This document shows positions 1 through 10,459 of a stretch of DNA of 64,000 nucleotides, piece by piece (the first letter of the stretch is position 1; each line of letters opens with the position of its first letter). The stretch is from an uncultured Bacilli bacterium (GTDB lineage Bacteria > Bacillota_I > Bacilli_A > RF39 > UBA660). A model generated the notes under the pieces. That model was not told where the DNA came from. It searched no databases and saw nothing but the letters and a program-made list of their open reading frames with translations. The DNA lies in NCBI GenBank assembly GCA_947629165.1, contig CANRCR010000001.1, positions 198,816-262,815 on the forward strand, written 5' to 3'. A program made the position numbers and the translations under genes.

Positions 1-893
1 CAGTCTCTCAATACGTTCGGATGAACCATTCCACTTCCTAATATTTCAATCCAACCGGTTCCTTTACAAATGTTGCATCCTTTTCCACCACATTTAAAAC
101 AAGATACATCTACTTCGTAACTTGGTTCTGTAAATGGGAAGAAGCTTGGTCGGAACCGTACTTTTCGTTCTTCACCAAACATTTTCTTAGCAAATACTTC
201 TAATGTTCCTTTTAAATCGGCAAGCGAGATATTTTCTCCTACTACTAAACCTTCGATTTGGTTAAATTGATGTGAATGGGTCGCGTCATCGTCGTCTCTT
301 CGATACACTTTTCCTGGACAAATAATCCGTAATGGCGCTTTATCTTCAGTTTTTAACATCGTTCTTGCTTGAACCGGAGATGTTTGACTACGTAGTAATA
401 ATTCTTCGGTAATATAGAAGGTATCTTGAGCGTCCCGTGCCGGATGATTTTTAGGAACATTTAAGAGTTGGAAGTTATGCAAATCATCTTCTACTTCCGG
501 TCCAGAAACGACATCGTATCCCATCGAAATAAATAAATCTTCAACTTCTTCGGTTATTCTTGTTAAAGGATGTACTCCTCCGACTGGAATCGTAGTCGCA
601 GGAAGGGTCGGATCAATTTTATCTTTCTTTAAACGAGCTTCGAGTTCTTTTTCTTTTAATGTTTCGATTAATTGATTAATTTTTTCCGTTACTTCATTTT
701 TTAATTCGTTGGATGCTTTTCCTAACGCCTTTTTCTCTTCTACCGATTTATTTCCCATATCTTTTGTTAAATCGGTAATAAGTCCTTTTTTACCGAGGTA
801 TTTTACTCTTAAATCGTTAGCCTCGGCCATTGTTTGAACTTGATCGAGATCTTTTTTTAACGTATCTCGAATTTTTTTCATTTCTTCATTCAT
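1..893 (-). CDS. pheS: Phenylalanine-tRNA ligase alpha subunit (C-terminus truncated by window edge)
   Basis: Minus-strand translation [20 protein letters not shown]...[26 protein letters not shown]...[14 protein letters not shown]...[17 protein letters not shown]; preceded by GGAGG RBS and a T-box leader. Not in the ORF track because it runs off the window. Confidence 0.95.
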   Translation of the reverse strand, partial: MNEEMKKIRDTLKKDLDQVQTMAEANDLRVKYLGKKGLITDLTKDMGNKSVEEKKALGKASNELKNEVTEKINQLIETLKEKELEARLKKDKIDPTLPATTIPVGGVHPLTRITEEVEDLFISMGYDVVSGPEVEDDLHNFQLLNVPKNHPARDAQDTFYITEELLLRSQTSPVQARTMLKTEDKAPLRIICPGKVYRRDDDDATHSHQFNQIEGLVVGENISLADLKGTLEVFAKKMFGEERKVRFRPSFFPFTEPSYEVDVSCFKCGGKGCNICKGTGWIEILGSGMVHPNVLRD

Positions 894-899
894 TTGGTT

Positions 900-1165
900 T
901 CCTCCTTTAGTAAAGAAAAAACCGCCAAAATATCTCAAGGACGAAATATTTCCGCGGTACCACCTTTTCTTTATAGTATCTACTATACACTCTTCTTTTT
1001 AACGCAAAGTTTACGCTTAAGGTTTTGCCTTAAGAACTCCGAAGACGAATTCCTTATTCCTTTTTCTCATCTTTTTTTTCACCCTAGAAAAGACTCTCTT
1101 TTAGGAAGTAAATAAGTACTACTTCTTCATCACTGCTTTTTTATGAACGAGTTCATTATATCATA
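900..1165 (-). promoter_or_regulatory. T-box leader upstream of pheS
   Basis: Minus strand contains AAGGTGGTACCGCGGAAATATTTCGTCCTT (T-box antiterminator consensus TGGNACCGCG), then a hairpin and T run, directly before pheS; a TTC (Phe) triplet is present as possible specifier (GGAGTTCTTAA). Confidence 0.9.
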
Positions 1166-1205
1166 AAGATTTTTTTTTGTATATCTTTTTTCAAAAAAAT
1201 CCTTT

Positions 1206-3416
1206 TTATTTCCTATGCAAAGGCTTTTTAATAAGAACTTCTCCATTATCACTTTGAATTATAATATCCCAATTGGTATCGAAGTAAGTATCTTCAAATT
1301 GAGGGCTATTTTCATTTCGGTAATGATTCTTTGGTATTACGTATTGAATCATTTTTTGTGATAAATTCCGTTGTATTATCCAAGATGGAGTAAATGGCAA
1401 TGGATGCGATTTCGGTTTATCTACTGATTGCTTCATCCGACTCGGAATGTTTAACGAATAGATAAATTGTTTACTATCTGGTGTCATATCGAGAGTAATT
1501 TCTTCTTGCGCGAATTTTAAATATTTTTTTAATTCTTCGGTAGTTATTTGTTCCTCTTCTAGGACTTCTTTTAAGGTTTTTCCATCGAGGGACGCTATTA
1601 ATTTATTTTGAAATTCATTTTGATTACTTCTTGCAGCGTTTTCAATTGTTATCATAAATTCATCTATTACTTCTTCAAAACGCGTACTTTCAAGTGTTTG
1701 GGCATCCGTCACCAGTTGGACGAAGGCTTTTCCATATCCTAGATTGATAGCCATTCTTAACTGTTCGATGGCATATCGATATTTGTTTGGATCTTTCAAT
1801 AACTCTTCGTTACAATATACTCCACGGTAAGCCTTTTGAAAAGGTCTTTTTTGCGCAATAAATTCTTCGAAATCGATTACGATTTGTTCGTATAGATTAT
1901 CTTCATCGATAAGCTCTTTTCGAGTTAAAATTTGAACGATGGGTCCGGCGTCGGAGGCAATCATTTTATCTAAATTTGAAACGATATTTAAAACATTTTC
2001 TCGTGTTTTCGGTCGTTTTAATAAATCCGTATTCATGGCAACCGACGCGATTTCTTTTCTTAAAAATTCTTTTTCTTCTTGGCACTCTTCCATTCGATTT
2101 AAGGCATCTACCCAAAGCGCATGTTCATTTCTTAATTCTTTTGCAAGTGCCATCGGAACGAAAGAAGATTCAAAATCTTTACGATAAATTCCTTTTGCAA
2201 CGAGCAAACTTGGTCGTTTAACGATTTCTTTCATCTCTTCGATCGTTAATGGAGAATCATTTCCAAACAATTCAACAAAACCTTTTATACGATATTTTGA
2301 ATATTTTATTAATAGGTCGGCAACTTGATCTGCTACCGCTTTATTTTCTTCTTTAGCTAAGACTTCATTTTCAAAAATAGAGCGAATTCCCGGCGCTTGA
2401 CTAGTTTTGGCTTCGCAATCGTATAAAATATAGAACAATAAAAATTCGAATTGTCTCGGTTCTCGAATCGCCCATGTTTTCTTTAGTACTGTTTCCCAAT
2501 CATAACAATCGATGGTATCCTTCATAAAATCGTATCGAAAATATTGAAAGGTATCCATAATTTTTTCTTTAAATAAAGCACTTTGTACAGGACGATTTTG
2601 AAAATAAGTGGAATGAAGTAAGGATTCCATTTTATTTTTAGTTTCTTTATACTGATTTATAATGCGCTCGATATTATTTTCTTTCTTTAAACCGATTTGT
2701 TCTAGTAAAAAGCATTTTTCTTTTTCTGATAAGTCCTTATTTAAAAGTATAGGAATCCATTTATTTAATTGTTTTGAATCGATGGGAGCATAAGTCATTT
2801 GCATTTTGGTTAAATAGTCCCATAATTTTGGTTGTGCTAATATAATAGGATTTAAAACGAAATTGATAAGCGTTCCTTGATATTCAGTTCTAGGACTATT
2901 CGCAATATACTTGGCATATTGTAATACTTTTTTAAAATCTATTTTAGAATTGGTATCTTTACCGATATCAAGAACAGGTCTTGTAAAAAATTGTTTTTTT
3001 TCTAGTTCTTGTAAAGTGGTACTCTTTTGGATACAATCGATATCATTTATTATTTGTTCTAAGTCGTTGAGATGGTCCTTTCCCATCATTAAGTTCCATA
3101 AATCTTCAGTATCTTCCATCGATACTTGAGATAAAGTATGAAACAAAATATTAATTTCTCTTTCAGAACAACTTGCTAATTTCATTTGTTGTTCGGGAGT
3201 AACCTTTATATTTACAGGAAGTTTTTCAAAATAATCTAATATCGTTGGATTCGTCACAATAGCCCTTCTCATTTCTTTTGTTAAAACATTAAAATGATTT
3301 TCGATGGTAAAGATTTCCTGAGCGGATAGTGACAATATTTTTTGCAATTCGTCCGGACTCAATATTTCCTCTTTTTCTATTCGATTTAAGATTCGTAATA
3401 ATTGCTCTTTTTTCAT
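1206..3416 (-). CDS. Helical-repeat protein of unknown function (NPxLL-type repeats)
   Basis: 736-aa ORF with recurring short motif such as VLNPIILAQPKLWDYL, NTDLLKRPKTRENVLNIV, CNEELLKDPNKYRYAI; paralogous in style to the next gene. Confidence 0.75.
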   Translation of the reverse strand: MKKEQLLRILNRIEKEEILSPDELQKILSLSAQEIFTIENHFNVLTKEMRRAIVTNPTILDYFEKLPVNIKVTPEQQMKLASCSEREINILFHTLSQVSMEDTEDLWNLMMGKDHLNDLEQIINDIDCIQKSTTLQELEKKQFFTRPVLDIGKDTNSKIDFKKVLQYAKYIANSPRTEYQGTLINFVLNPIILAQPKLWDYLTKMQMTYAPIDSKQLNKWIPILLNKDLSEKEKCFLLEQIGLKKENNIERIINQYKETKNKMESLLHSTYFQNRPVQSALFKEKIMDTFQYFRYDFMKDTIDCYDWETVLKKTWAIREPRQFEFLLFYILYDCEAKTSQAPGIRSIFENEVLAKEENKAVADQVADLLIKYSKYRIKGFVELFGNDSPLTIEEMKEIVKRPSLLVAKGIYRKDFESSFVPMALAKELRNEHALWVDALNRMEECQEEKEFLRKEIASVAMNTDLLKRPKTRENVLNIVSNLDKMIASDAGPIVQILTRKELIDEDNLYEQIVIDFEEFIAQKRPFQKAYRGVYCNEELLKDPNKYRYAIEQLRMAINLGYGKAFVQLVTDAQTLESTRFEEVIDEFMITIENAARSNQNEFQNKLIASLDGKTLKEVLEEEQITTEELKKYLKFAQEEITLDMTPDSKQFIYSLNIPSRMKQSVDKPKSHPLPFTPSWIIQRNLSQKMIQYVIPKNHYRNENSPQFEDTYFDTNWDIIIQSDNGEVLIKKPLHRK

Positions 3417-3454
3417 AACGCATTCTCCTTTAATACTTCTTCCGAAGAATAAAC

Positions 3455-5263
3455 TTAATTATTTTTATGATTATTTCTTTCTTTGGATGGAATACTTGTT
3501 AATACTTTAATCATTGGAGTTGGTTCGATTGGAGTATCTTTTCCAATATCTTTATCTTCTACTTTTTCTAAATAAGAAAGTAGTGTCGATGGTGTAATTC
3601 CTTGGTCTTGAATAAATTCTCTTAAATTCTTTTCTTTTTCAAGCACTTCTCCGACGGCACAATAGATTGCTAATCCTTGCTCATAACTATCGGTACTGGC
3701 AATCTTTTCGAGTGTTTTACGCCATATTTCAGGAATATTTTGAAGACTTTTATCGTTGGCTGCGAACAAGTATGGGAAGGCACTTTGTTTATCGATTACA
3801 AATCCTAGTTTTCGCAATATGTAATCGTAGGCCTCTTCCTTTTGAAGTAATTCTTGATCCGTTAAGAGTAATCGTAATTGCGTCATCTTTCTTAATTGAC
3901 CCGTTTTACGACTCTTCTTTTCGGCACTTATGTAGGCTCTTACTGCTTTTTGATAACGCTTTTCGTTTTCTATTAATTTCGAACAAGTAAGTATTGGGAA
4001 GATGCTTTCAAGTTCTTCGAGCGTTAAGACTTTGGCTTCTTTTAAAGCTAAGTTTCTTAAATTATCGTGCGATAAAAGATTTTCATCACATAATAGTTTT
4101 ACTAATAGGTCGCATTTCTTTGGATCTTTCTCTTTGATGATTAAATCGAGGGCATGATTTCTTTTTTCCGGATAGATTCGTAAGGCGTCATTTTCTGCTA
4201 CCTGAAGGTAGGCTTTCATCGTCAATTCGTCCATATCGAAATCAAATTGTTTTAAAATGGGCTCTACTTCGGTTCTACTTAATGGTCTTGGTAAATCGAG
4301 TAAATGAAGAAAAGAATGAATTAAGTCTTTTCGACCGAGGGTGGCATTTAAAATAATTTTATCACATAGTTCTTGGTAGCTTTCTTTGGATTGATAATAA
4401 AGTGGATTCATTAAAACGGTTAAGACGTCTTGATAGTTTAAATCTGGAATGATATTTATATCCTCGTAAAGCGGTAAAGTGGCACTTAATGTTTGTAATG
4501 CTTTTTCATAATTATCCGCATCTCTCATCAATTCTCTTGCTTCCGATATAGCAATAAAGGAATGAAATAAATCCGTTCTATTTTTTTCAAAAGTTACGGC
4601 ATCCACTGGTTGTTTTTCGATTTGATCGTACTTCTTAATAAAATGTTCTACAAAAGATACCCAATTTGTTTCGTTTTCGCCGAGGCTATCCGAATTAATA
4701 CGGTCGGCTAAGGCATCAAATAAAAGATTGTTTTGATCTTTACTGGTTTTAATATAAATATCTTCGAGTGCTATAGCTAACGTTTCATGGGCAAGTAAGG
4801 TTGGATTAGTAAATAGACGACATAAAAAAGGACTACTGGTCTTTCCGTAGGTGGCAATGTTTAATTTTTCCCAAATAGCATCTCTTTTTAGTAATTCTGG
4901 ATTCGTAAACAATTGTATATAGGTCTTATCTTTGTTTTCACTTAATCCTACAATCAATTGATTCCACGTATGAATTCCTTTTTGTAAAATGGGTGCTGCA
5001 AATAATTTTTGCTTGTCTTCTTCACTCACACCCTCTAAACTTTCTAATCTTTTCATTGTTTCATAGAAAATCTCTTCCTCTTCTTTATTTTTAATTAAAT
5101 TCCATAGCAAACTTATATTTTTGTTTTTCGTTAAAACGATTGCTTCCTTTAACAAGGTTTCTTTTTCGGGTGGAAGTTGAACAAGCATGGTATAAAATTC
5201 CATATCCATCGGTTTGTTTTCAGGTAAACTTTTTAAAATTTGTATTAATAGTCCTTTATTCAT
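3455..5263 (-). CDS. Helical-repeat protein of unknown function (NPxLL-type repeats), paralog of neighbour
   Basis: 602-aa ORF; repeats FTNPELLKRDAIWEKL, FTNPTLLAHETLAIAL, LCDENLLSHDNLRNLAL, LLTDQELLQKEEAYDYIL. Confidence 0.75.
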   Translation of the reverse strand: MNKGLLIQILKSLPENKPMDMEFYTMLVQLPPEKETLLKEAIVLTKNKNISLLWNLIKNKEEEEIFYETMKRLESLEGVSEEDKQKLFAAPILQKGIHTWNQLIVGLSENKDKTYIQLFTNPELLKRDAIWEKLNIATYGKTSSPFLCRLFTNPTLLAHETLAIALEDIYIKTSKDQNNLLFDALADRINSDSLGENETNWVSFVEHFIKKYDQIEKQPVDAVTFEKNRTDLFHSFIAISEARELMRDADNYEKALQTLSATLPLYEDINIIPDLNYQDVLTVLMNPLYYQSKESYQELCDKIILNATLGRKDLIHSFLHLLDLPRPLSRTEVEPILKQFDFDMDELTMKAYLQVAENDALRIYPEKRNHALDLIIKEKDPKKCDLLVKLLCDENLLSHDNLRNLALKEAKVLTLEELESIFPILTCSKLIENEKRYQKAVRAYISAEKKSRKTGQLRKMTQLRLLLTDQELLQKEEAYDYILRKLGFVIDKQSAFPYLFAANDKSLQNIPEIWRKTLEKIASTDSYEQGLAIYCAVGEVLEKEKNLREFIQDQGITPSTLLSYLEKVEDKDIGKDTPIEPTPMIKVLTSIPSKERNNHKNN

Positions 5264-5320
5264 TTTAGCATCTCCTTCATGTAATTATTTATTATAGGAG
5301 TGTTTCCTTTAAATAGCAAG

Positions 5321-5346
5321 AAAAAACACACACTAAGGTGTGTTTT
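5321..5346 (-). terminator. Rho-independent terminator
   Basis: Minus strand AAAACACACCTTAGTGTGTGTTTTTTC hairpin plus T run at the 3' end of the PHP gene. Confidence 0.8.
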
Positions 5347-7879
5347 GAAGTGACTTTTCAAGATTTTGTAACGCTTTGTATGCCGTAATTTTTTTAGATT
5401 CATTATGAGTTGTTTTTACTTCGGTAATTTGAGTCATGGCTAAAATGAATTGGGCTGTCGTTTCACATCCGATATTTAATGCTAATTGATAACTGTCTTT
5501 AGCACTTTGATAGGCTCTTAATATCGTATCAATATATTTTAATTGGAGACCATTTTTGGCTTCGTTTCGATAGGCAAACCATTTCTTCTCTTCTCTTTCT
5601 AGTTGCATTTTAATGGCTAATTTTATATCTGAGAAAGAGGTATCTACTTCAAACGAACGAATGATCTGATTACAAAAGTTTAATACAAATTTAACTTCCT
5701 GAGTCTCAGAAGTAACATAATGGTTTTTTAGGGCATCCATTAATTTTATATTTTGTCTTCGAGCTTCGACCGGATGATATTGATCTAGATAGTGTAACTC
5801 ATCGATTGGAATCGTTTTCTTGACTTCTTCATAAAACGTATTCATCTGTAATAAAGTATCACTTGCATGGGCATCGAGACCTAAAATAACTTTATTTTCG
5901 ACTTCTTTTGCTTTTGCCCAGAACGGCGGATAAGGATACATATAAGCATGATCCGTTTCAGATATATTATTTCGTTCAATGGCGGCATAATTTAGTTCGA
6001 GTGGAATATCCATTTCTTTGGCTGCAGTACATATTTCGTCGAAAGCATGAAGGGCATTTTCAAAGAAAAGAGAACGTTGTTGCTCATTGGTAAAATCATC
6101 GCGAAATTGCATAAAGTAATCGGGATGAGCGACAAAATCATAGATACCACTTTTTATACCGGCGACTAAATTTTTAGCATAGTACGTTGGATAAAGCGGA
6201 TCGACTAATACATATTTTTTCTTTTCTTCGTCGTACCGGAAACAATGCTTTTTTAATGGACTACCATCGATATGACCGGCGAGTACTAGATAATCTACTT
6301 CTTCTTTTAAATCGATCATATATTCTTCGAGAGATTCGTCGTATTCCGCTTCAAAGCCGATTAATATTTCGATTTGATCTTTGTATTTTTCTTTCAAAGC
6401 ACGTAATTCATTTAGATAGGCATCTTTTTGTTCGAGCATCATGCGCATCGACGGATCTGGTTCGATAAAATAAGGTAATGGAACGTGATCTGAAAAACCT
6501 AATTGCTTCATTCCTGCTTGGATAGCTTTTTGAATATAATCCTCGGCTGGTTCGGAACTTGCATGTCCACAATATTTGGTATGGGTATGATAATTAAATT
6601 TAGGTAGAGAAGTATTTATTTTAACGGGACGAGCCTGCCCTTTTTCAGAAACTTCGATTACCTCTTGTAAAGAAGTATCTACGGGGATGCTTTCGGTTTC
6701 CTCCTCGTAATTTCCTCCATAGAGCGTGCCTACCTTCGTTCCAGCCGCTTGTACTTCCTCTAATATTTCACTCATATGTTTTGTCCATCCACCGATCGAA
6801 AAGGCATTTAAATGAATTCGTCCGAGCATGGTCATAAGACTTTCTAAAAACTTGTCTTTAACTTCTTTCTTTTTTTCTTTTAAAGTAGTTTCATTTTGAT
6901 TTCCAATTTCATTATAAGGAATATATAATTCAAAATGATTTATTTCAAGAGGCCGATTTAATTGATCCATTTGGACTAAGAAATTCGTAATATCTTCTAT
7001 TTTCGTATTCGTCGTCATTTTAAGATTGATTCCAATACGATCGATGGTTTTTACTTGTTGAATTAATGTTTGAGCGTTTTCTAAAAATTGTTTTTGGCTA
7101 TTTATATCGATCGTAAACGGTTCTTGATAGATAAAGTCGACATTCGGTATTTTACGTTTTGCCTCATTTAAAAAATCTATAATTTCTTCTAAAGTAAAGT
7201 AATTTCTAATTCCTTGATTCGGGTCTGAAAGATGGGTAATCGATAAGGTTCTTACTCGTTCTTTTCCTATCCGATACGGAAGTAAAGAAGCAATATAAGT
7301 AACGATTGTATTAAAGTAGTTTTTAAAATAGAGTTTCGCTTGTTCTTTCGGAAATTCGTTTAATCTTTTTAAATAACGCGCATCGAATACACCTTCTATA
7401 TTAATTCGAACATCTTTTTCTTTGGCAATCGTTTCAATCTTTTTTAAATCGGTTAAATCCATTACTCCCTGTTGGTCAACTTTTTCAAAACTTGCTTCTA
7501 TACTTACATTAAACGCATTATATTTATCGAGTTCTTTTGCTAGTTTTTCAAACGTTTCATAGGTTGTTTCTCTAACTCCAAACGTTGCTACCGTTGGCGT
7601 TTTTGCTCCTTTCGAATCTTGATAAGCTTTGATGCAGGCTTGTTTTAATAAAATAAAGTCTTCCATCGTAATAGTAGGTTGATCGATTGGAAAAGAGACT
7701 TCTTTTATCGTACTCGTAATTTGTTTTAGTCGTTCAAATGTCGGCGCGGATGCGATGGCAAAAAGTTCTAGTTGGGGAAGTGTTACAGCCACACCCATGT
7801 TTTCTAATTGCAAATCAAAAAAGGATGATACCTCATCTAAACTTTGAAAAAATGCATTTTTTTTAGTTTCTTCTTTCAT
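5333..7879 (-). CDS. PHP-domain phosphoesterase (histidinol-phosphatase-like) with N-terminal GH10-like TIM-barrel domain
   Basis: C-terminal PHP motifs FNYHTHTKYCGHAS, LGFSDHVPL, IGFEAEYD, VLAGHID, DFVAHPDYF, VILGLDAHASD. N-terminal ~400 aa looks GH10-like (YNAFNVSIEASFEKV..., KEQAKLYFKNYFNTIV, FLNEAKRKIPNVDFIYQEPF, IDRIGINLKM, PLEINHFELYIPY). Start reset to ATG at 7879 from track 7912. Confidence 0.8.
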   Translation of the reverse strand: MKEETKKNAFFQSLDEVSSFFDLQLENMGVAVTLPQLELFAIASAPTFERLKQITSTIKEVSFPIDQPTITMEDFILLKQACIKAYQDSKGAKTPTVATFGVRETTYETFEKLAKELDKYNAFNVSIEASFEKVDQQGVMDLTDLKKIETIAKEKDVRINIEGVFDARYLKRLNEFPKEQAKLYFKNYFNTIVTYIASLLPYRIGKERVRTLSITHLSDPNQGIRNYFTLEEIIDFLNEAKRKIPNVDFIYQEPFTIDINSQKQFLENAQTLIQQVKTIDRIGINLKMTTNTKIEDITNFLVQMDQLNRPLEINHFELYIPYNEIGNQNETTLKEKKKEVKDKFLESLMTMLGRIHLNAFSIGGWTKHMSEILEEVQAAGTKVGTLYGGNYEEETESIPVDTSLQEVIEVSEKGQARPVKINTSLPKFNYHTHTKYCGHASSEPAEDYIQKAIQAGMKQLGFSDHVPLPYFIEPDPSMRMMLEQKDAYLNELRALKEKYKDQIEILIGFEAEYDESLEEYMIDLKEEVDYLVLAGHIDGSPLKKHCFRYDEEKKKYVLVDPLYPTYYAKNLVAGIKSGIYDFVAHPDYFMQFRDDFTNEQQRSLFFENALHAFDEICTAAKEMDIPLELNYAAIERNNISETDHAYMYPYPPFWAKAKEVENKVILGLDAHASDTLLQMNTFYEEVKKTIPIDELHYLDQYHPVEARRQNIKLMDALKNHYVTSETQEVKFVLNFCNQIIRSFEVDTSFSDIKLAIKMQLEREEKKWFAYRNEAKNGLQLKYIDTILRAYQSAKDSYQLALNIGCETTAQFILAMTQITEVKTTHNESKKITAYKALQNLEKSLQNTP

Positions 7880-7930
7880 AATACCCTCTATTCTATAACG
7901 TAAGTATACCACAAATTTTAATACGAAAAA

Positions 7931-7951
7931 AGACCGAAACAGGTCTTTTTA
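7931..7951 (-). terminator. Rho-independent terminator
   Basis: GACC-gaaaca-GGTC hairpin flanked by A/T runs. Confidence 0.75.
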
Positions 7952-7952
7952 C

Positions 7953-8123
7953 TTACATCATATTTTCCATACTTTTTGCAACGTTTTTACTCATTTTGTT
8001 CATGTTTTTTTGTAGTGCGTGTGCTTCGGTTGGATTCTGATTTTTGAACATCATCCAAGCGCCGTATCCCATCGCTCCTAAAACAGCAAGTGAAATACCG
8101 GTTACCATCATACTCTTTTTCAT
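7953..8123 (-). CDS. Small single-TM protein (56 aa)
   Basis: MKKSMMVTGISLAVLGAMGYGAWMMFKNQNPTEAHALQKNMNKMSKNVAKSMENMM, RBS AGAGGTGATTACG; followed by terminator. ORF track listed a different frame (7987..8169). Confidence 0.8.
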   Translation of the reverse strand: MKKSMMVTGISLAVLGAMGYGAWMMFKNQNPTEAHALQKNMNKMSKNVAKSMENMM

Positions 8124-8190
8124 CGTAATCACCTCTTATATTGAAAATATGATTTGGTATCAATACCATTTTTAGTATGGTAAAGATTCT

Positions 8191-10383
8191 TTAATTTATG
8201 CTCTTTTTCAACATTTCTTTTAAAGTGGTTCGACGATTATCTACTTCATTATGATGAATCGCTTGTTCGAAGGCATTAATTTCTCCGACAATTATTAATT
8301 TCTTTTTTGCTCTAGTAACGGCCGTATAGACTAGTTTTCGATAAAGCATTTTGTGATAACTTTTAACGATTGGCAGTACGACATAATCGAATTCGCTTCC
8401 TTGCGATTTATGAATCGATATCGCATACGCGTGTTTAAATTTTTGAAACGAAGATGGCGCATATTCTACTGAATTACCATCAAAACTAATCGTAATCTTT
8501 TTTTTCTTTCCATTTTCGATCGATTCGATAATACCAATATCGCCATTAAATACATTTTCATCGGGCATGTTGGTTAACTGGATTACTTTGTCTTGTTCGC
8601 GATAGGTAATTCCATTAATCAAAAGTTCTTTTTTATCAGTTGCTTTCGGATTAAAAAGATTTTGTAGTTCTTGATTTAATATATCGATTCCATTTAACGT
8701 TTTATACATCGGTGCTAAAATTTGAAATTTTTTATAATCGGTTTCTTTATAGTCGGTACTAATTGAACGAATATTTTCACGGACATGATCTTCATCACAA
8801 GGAATAAAGGTTAAATCCTCTTGGACATTGAATAAGTTTTGATTTAGCGTATTTTGATTGATATCGTGAGCCAAACTAATAATATTGGAATCTTCTCCTT
8901 GACGATAGAGTTGATTTAATCGTACGACGGGAATTACTTCACTTTCAATCATGTCTTTTAAAATTTGTCCTGGGCCAACACTCGGTAATTGGTTTTCATC
9001 CCCTACTAAAATAATTTTAGTTCCTACGTAGAGTCCTTTTAAAAGATGATCGAATAAAAGGATATCTACCATACTCGTTTCGTCGATAATTACGATTTCA
9101 ACATCACTTTTATTGTACTCATTAATTGCAAATTGATTCGTATCTTTGTTCCATTTTAAAAAGCGATGGATGGTTACGGCTTTGACGAGTGTCGATTCAC
9201 TGATTCGTTTTGAGGCACGTCCCGTTGGAGCTAATAAGGCAATTTTTTCGATTAATTGCTGATAGGACCATTTATTTACTTTTTGATATAGTTCGGTAAT
9301 GGCTTTAATAATCGTGGTTTTTCCCGTCCCGGGGCCACCAGTAATAATTAAGCAATTCTTGCATAAAGCATTTTTAATGGCCAGTTCTTGATCTTTGTTG
9401 TAATGGATATGCATCTCTTTTTCGGTCGCTTCTAAATGCTCATTTAAGTGTTGAATAGTTTTATCTTCTTGTTTTACTAGATAATGGATTCGGTTGGCCA
9501 CGTTGTTTTCGGCTTCGTACATTTTGGTAAGATAATATTTTTCATCTTTTTGAACAATTTTTAAATCAAGTATTAAGGTTTTTAAAGCCGCATTAAATTC
9601 TTCCACCGGAAGTGTTACTTGTAAAACTCTTTGTAAGTAATGATATATTTCTTCTTTTAATAAATAAGTGTGTCCAATTAAGTTCGATAACTCACTCATA
9701 ACGTAGCCTATCGCTTCTTTTACCCGTCTTGGATCATCTTTCTTATATCCTTGTTTTAAGCATATTTGATCTACTTTTTTAAAACTTAATTCTTCGAGAC
9801 GGTCGCGTACTGAATAGATGTTTTCTTCGATGATTTGACTTGTCTTTTCTCGATACTTTCGATAAATTAACATACTATCTTTCGTAGAAAAACCTAATTC
9901 GTTTAAAGCAATAATTATTTTATAACTCGATTCGTAATCCATTAACGTATCGTGTAATAAGGTCGCCTGTTTTTTGGTCATCGTCGGGACTAAGAGCAAA
10001 TCTTCTTCCGATTCTAAAATAATATTTAAGGTGTCTTTGCCAAATACATCGACAATTTTTTGGGCTTTCTTTTCGCCGATACCTTTAAATAGACCACTGG
10101 ATAAGAATTCGACAATACTATCTTTTTCTTCCGGTAATACGCGCTCATATCTAGTTACTTGGAACTGTTCCCCGTATCGTTCGTGCTCCATTAATTTTCC
10201 ATAAAAGCAGTAGGTATCGTCTTCCGATAATTCGTGAAAATATCCGGTAAAGGTAATCGTTCGGTCGATATATTCAATTAGATTTTCATCGTTCGTTTCT
10301 TTCACTTTAAAAATTCCGATATAGTAACCGGAATCACTTTGATAGATACTTTTTCGATAATTTCCTTTTATATATGTTTCCAT
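8191..10383 (-). CDS. recD2: RecD2-type SF1 DNA helicase
   Basis: Walker A ITGGPGTGKTT, IIDETSMVD, VGDENQLPSVGPGQ, AYAISIHKSQGSEFDYVV, YTAVTRAKK; N-terminal HhH region GIGEKKAQKIV. Confidence 0.93.
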   Translation of the reverse strand: METYIKGNYRKSIYQSDSGYYIGIFKVKETNDENLIEYIDRTITFTGYFHELSEDDTYCFYGKLMEHERYGEQFQVTRYERVLPEEKDSIVEFLSSGLFKGIGEKKAQKIVDVFGKDTLNIILESEEDLLLVPTMTKKQATLLHDTLMDYESSYKIIIALNELGFSTKDSMLIYRKYREKTSQIIEENIYSVRDRLEELSFKKVDQICLKQGYKKDDPRRVKEAIGYVMSELSNLIGHTYLLKEEIYHYLQRVLQVTLPVEEFNAALKTLILDLKIVQKDEKYYLTKMYEAENNVANRIHYLVKQEDKTIQHLNEHLEATEKEMHIHYNKDQELAIKNALCKNCLIITGGPGTGKTTIIKAITELYQKVNKWSYQQLIEKIALLAPTGRASKRISESTLVKAVTIHRFLKWNKDTNQFAINEYNKSDVEIVIIDETSMVDILLFDHLLKGLYVGTKIILVGDENQLPSVGPGQILKDMIESEVIPVVRLNQLYRQGEDSNIISLAHDINQNTLNQNLFNVQEDLTFIPCDEDHVRENIRSISTDYKETDYKKFQILAPMYKTLNGIDILNQELQNLFNPKATDKKELLINGITYREQDKVIQLTNMPDENVFNGDIGIIESIENGKKKKITISFDGNSVEYAPSSFQKFKHAYAISIHKSQGSEFDYVVLPIVKSYHKMLYRKLVYTAVTRAKKKLIIVGEINAFEQAIHHNEVDNRRTTLKEMLKKSIN

Positions 10384-10459
10384 CGTACACCTTCTATTTT
10401 TATTATATCAAAGAATGAACTATTTTTCTTAAAAGCATTAAAAAAAGTACAAGGGTACT

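Noticed and set aside
7987-8169. 60-aa minus ORF MVLIPNHIFNIRGDYDEKEY...
   Set aside because: Wrong frame; the overlapping 56-aa ORF (7953..8123) has RBS, TM segment and terminator.
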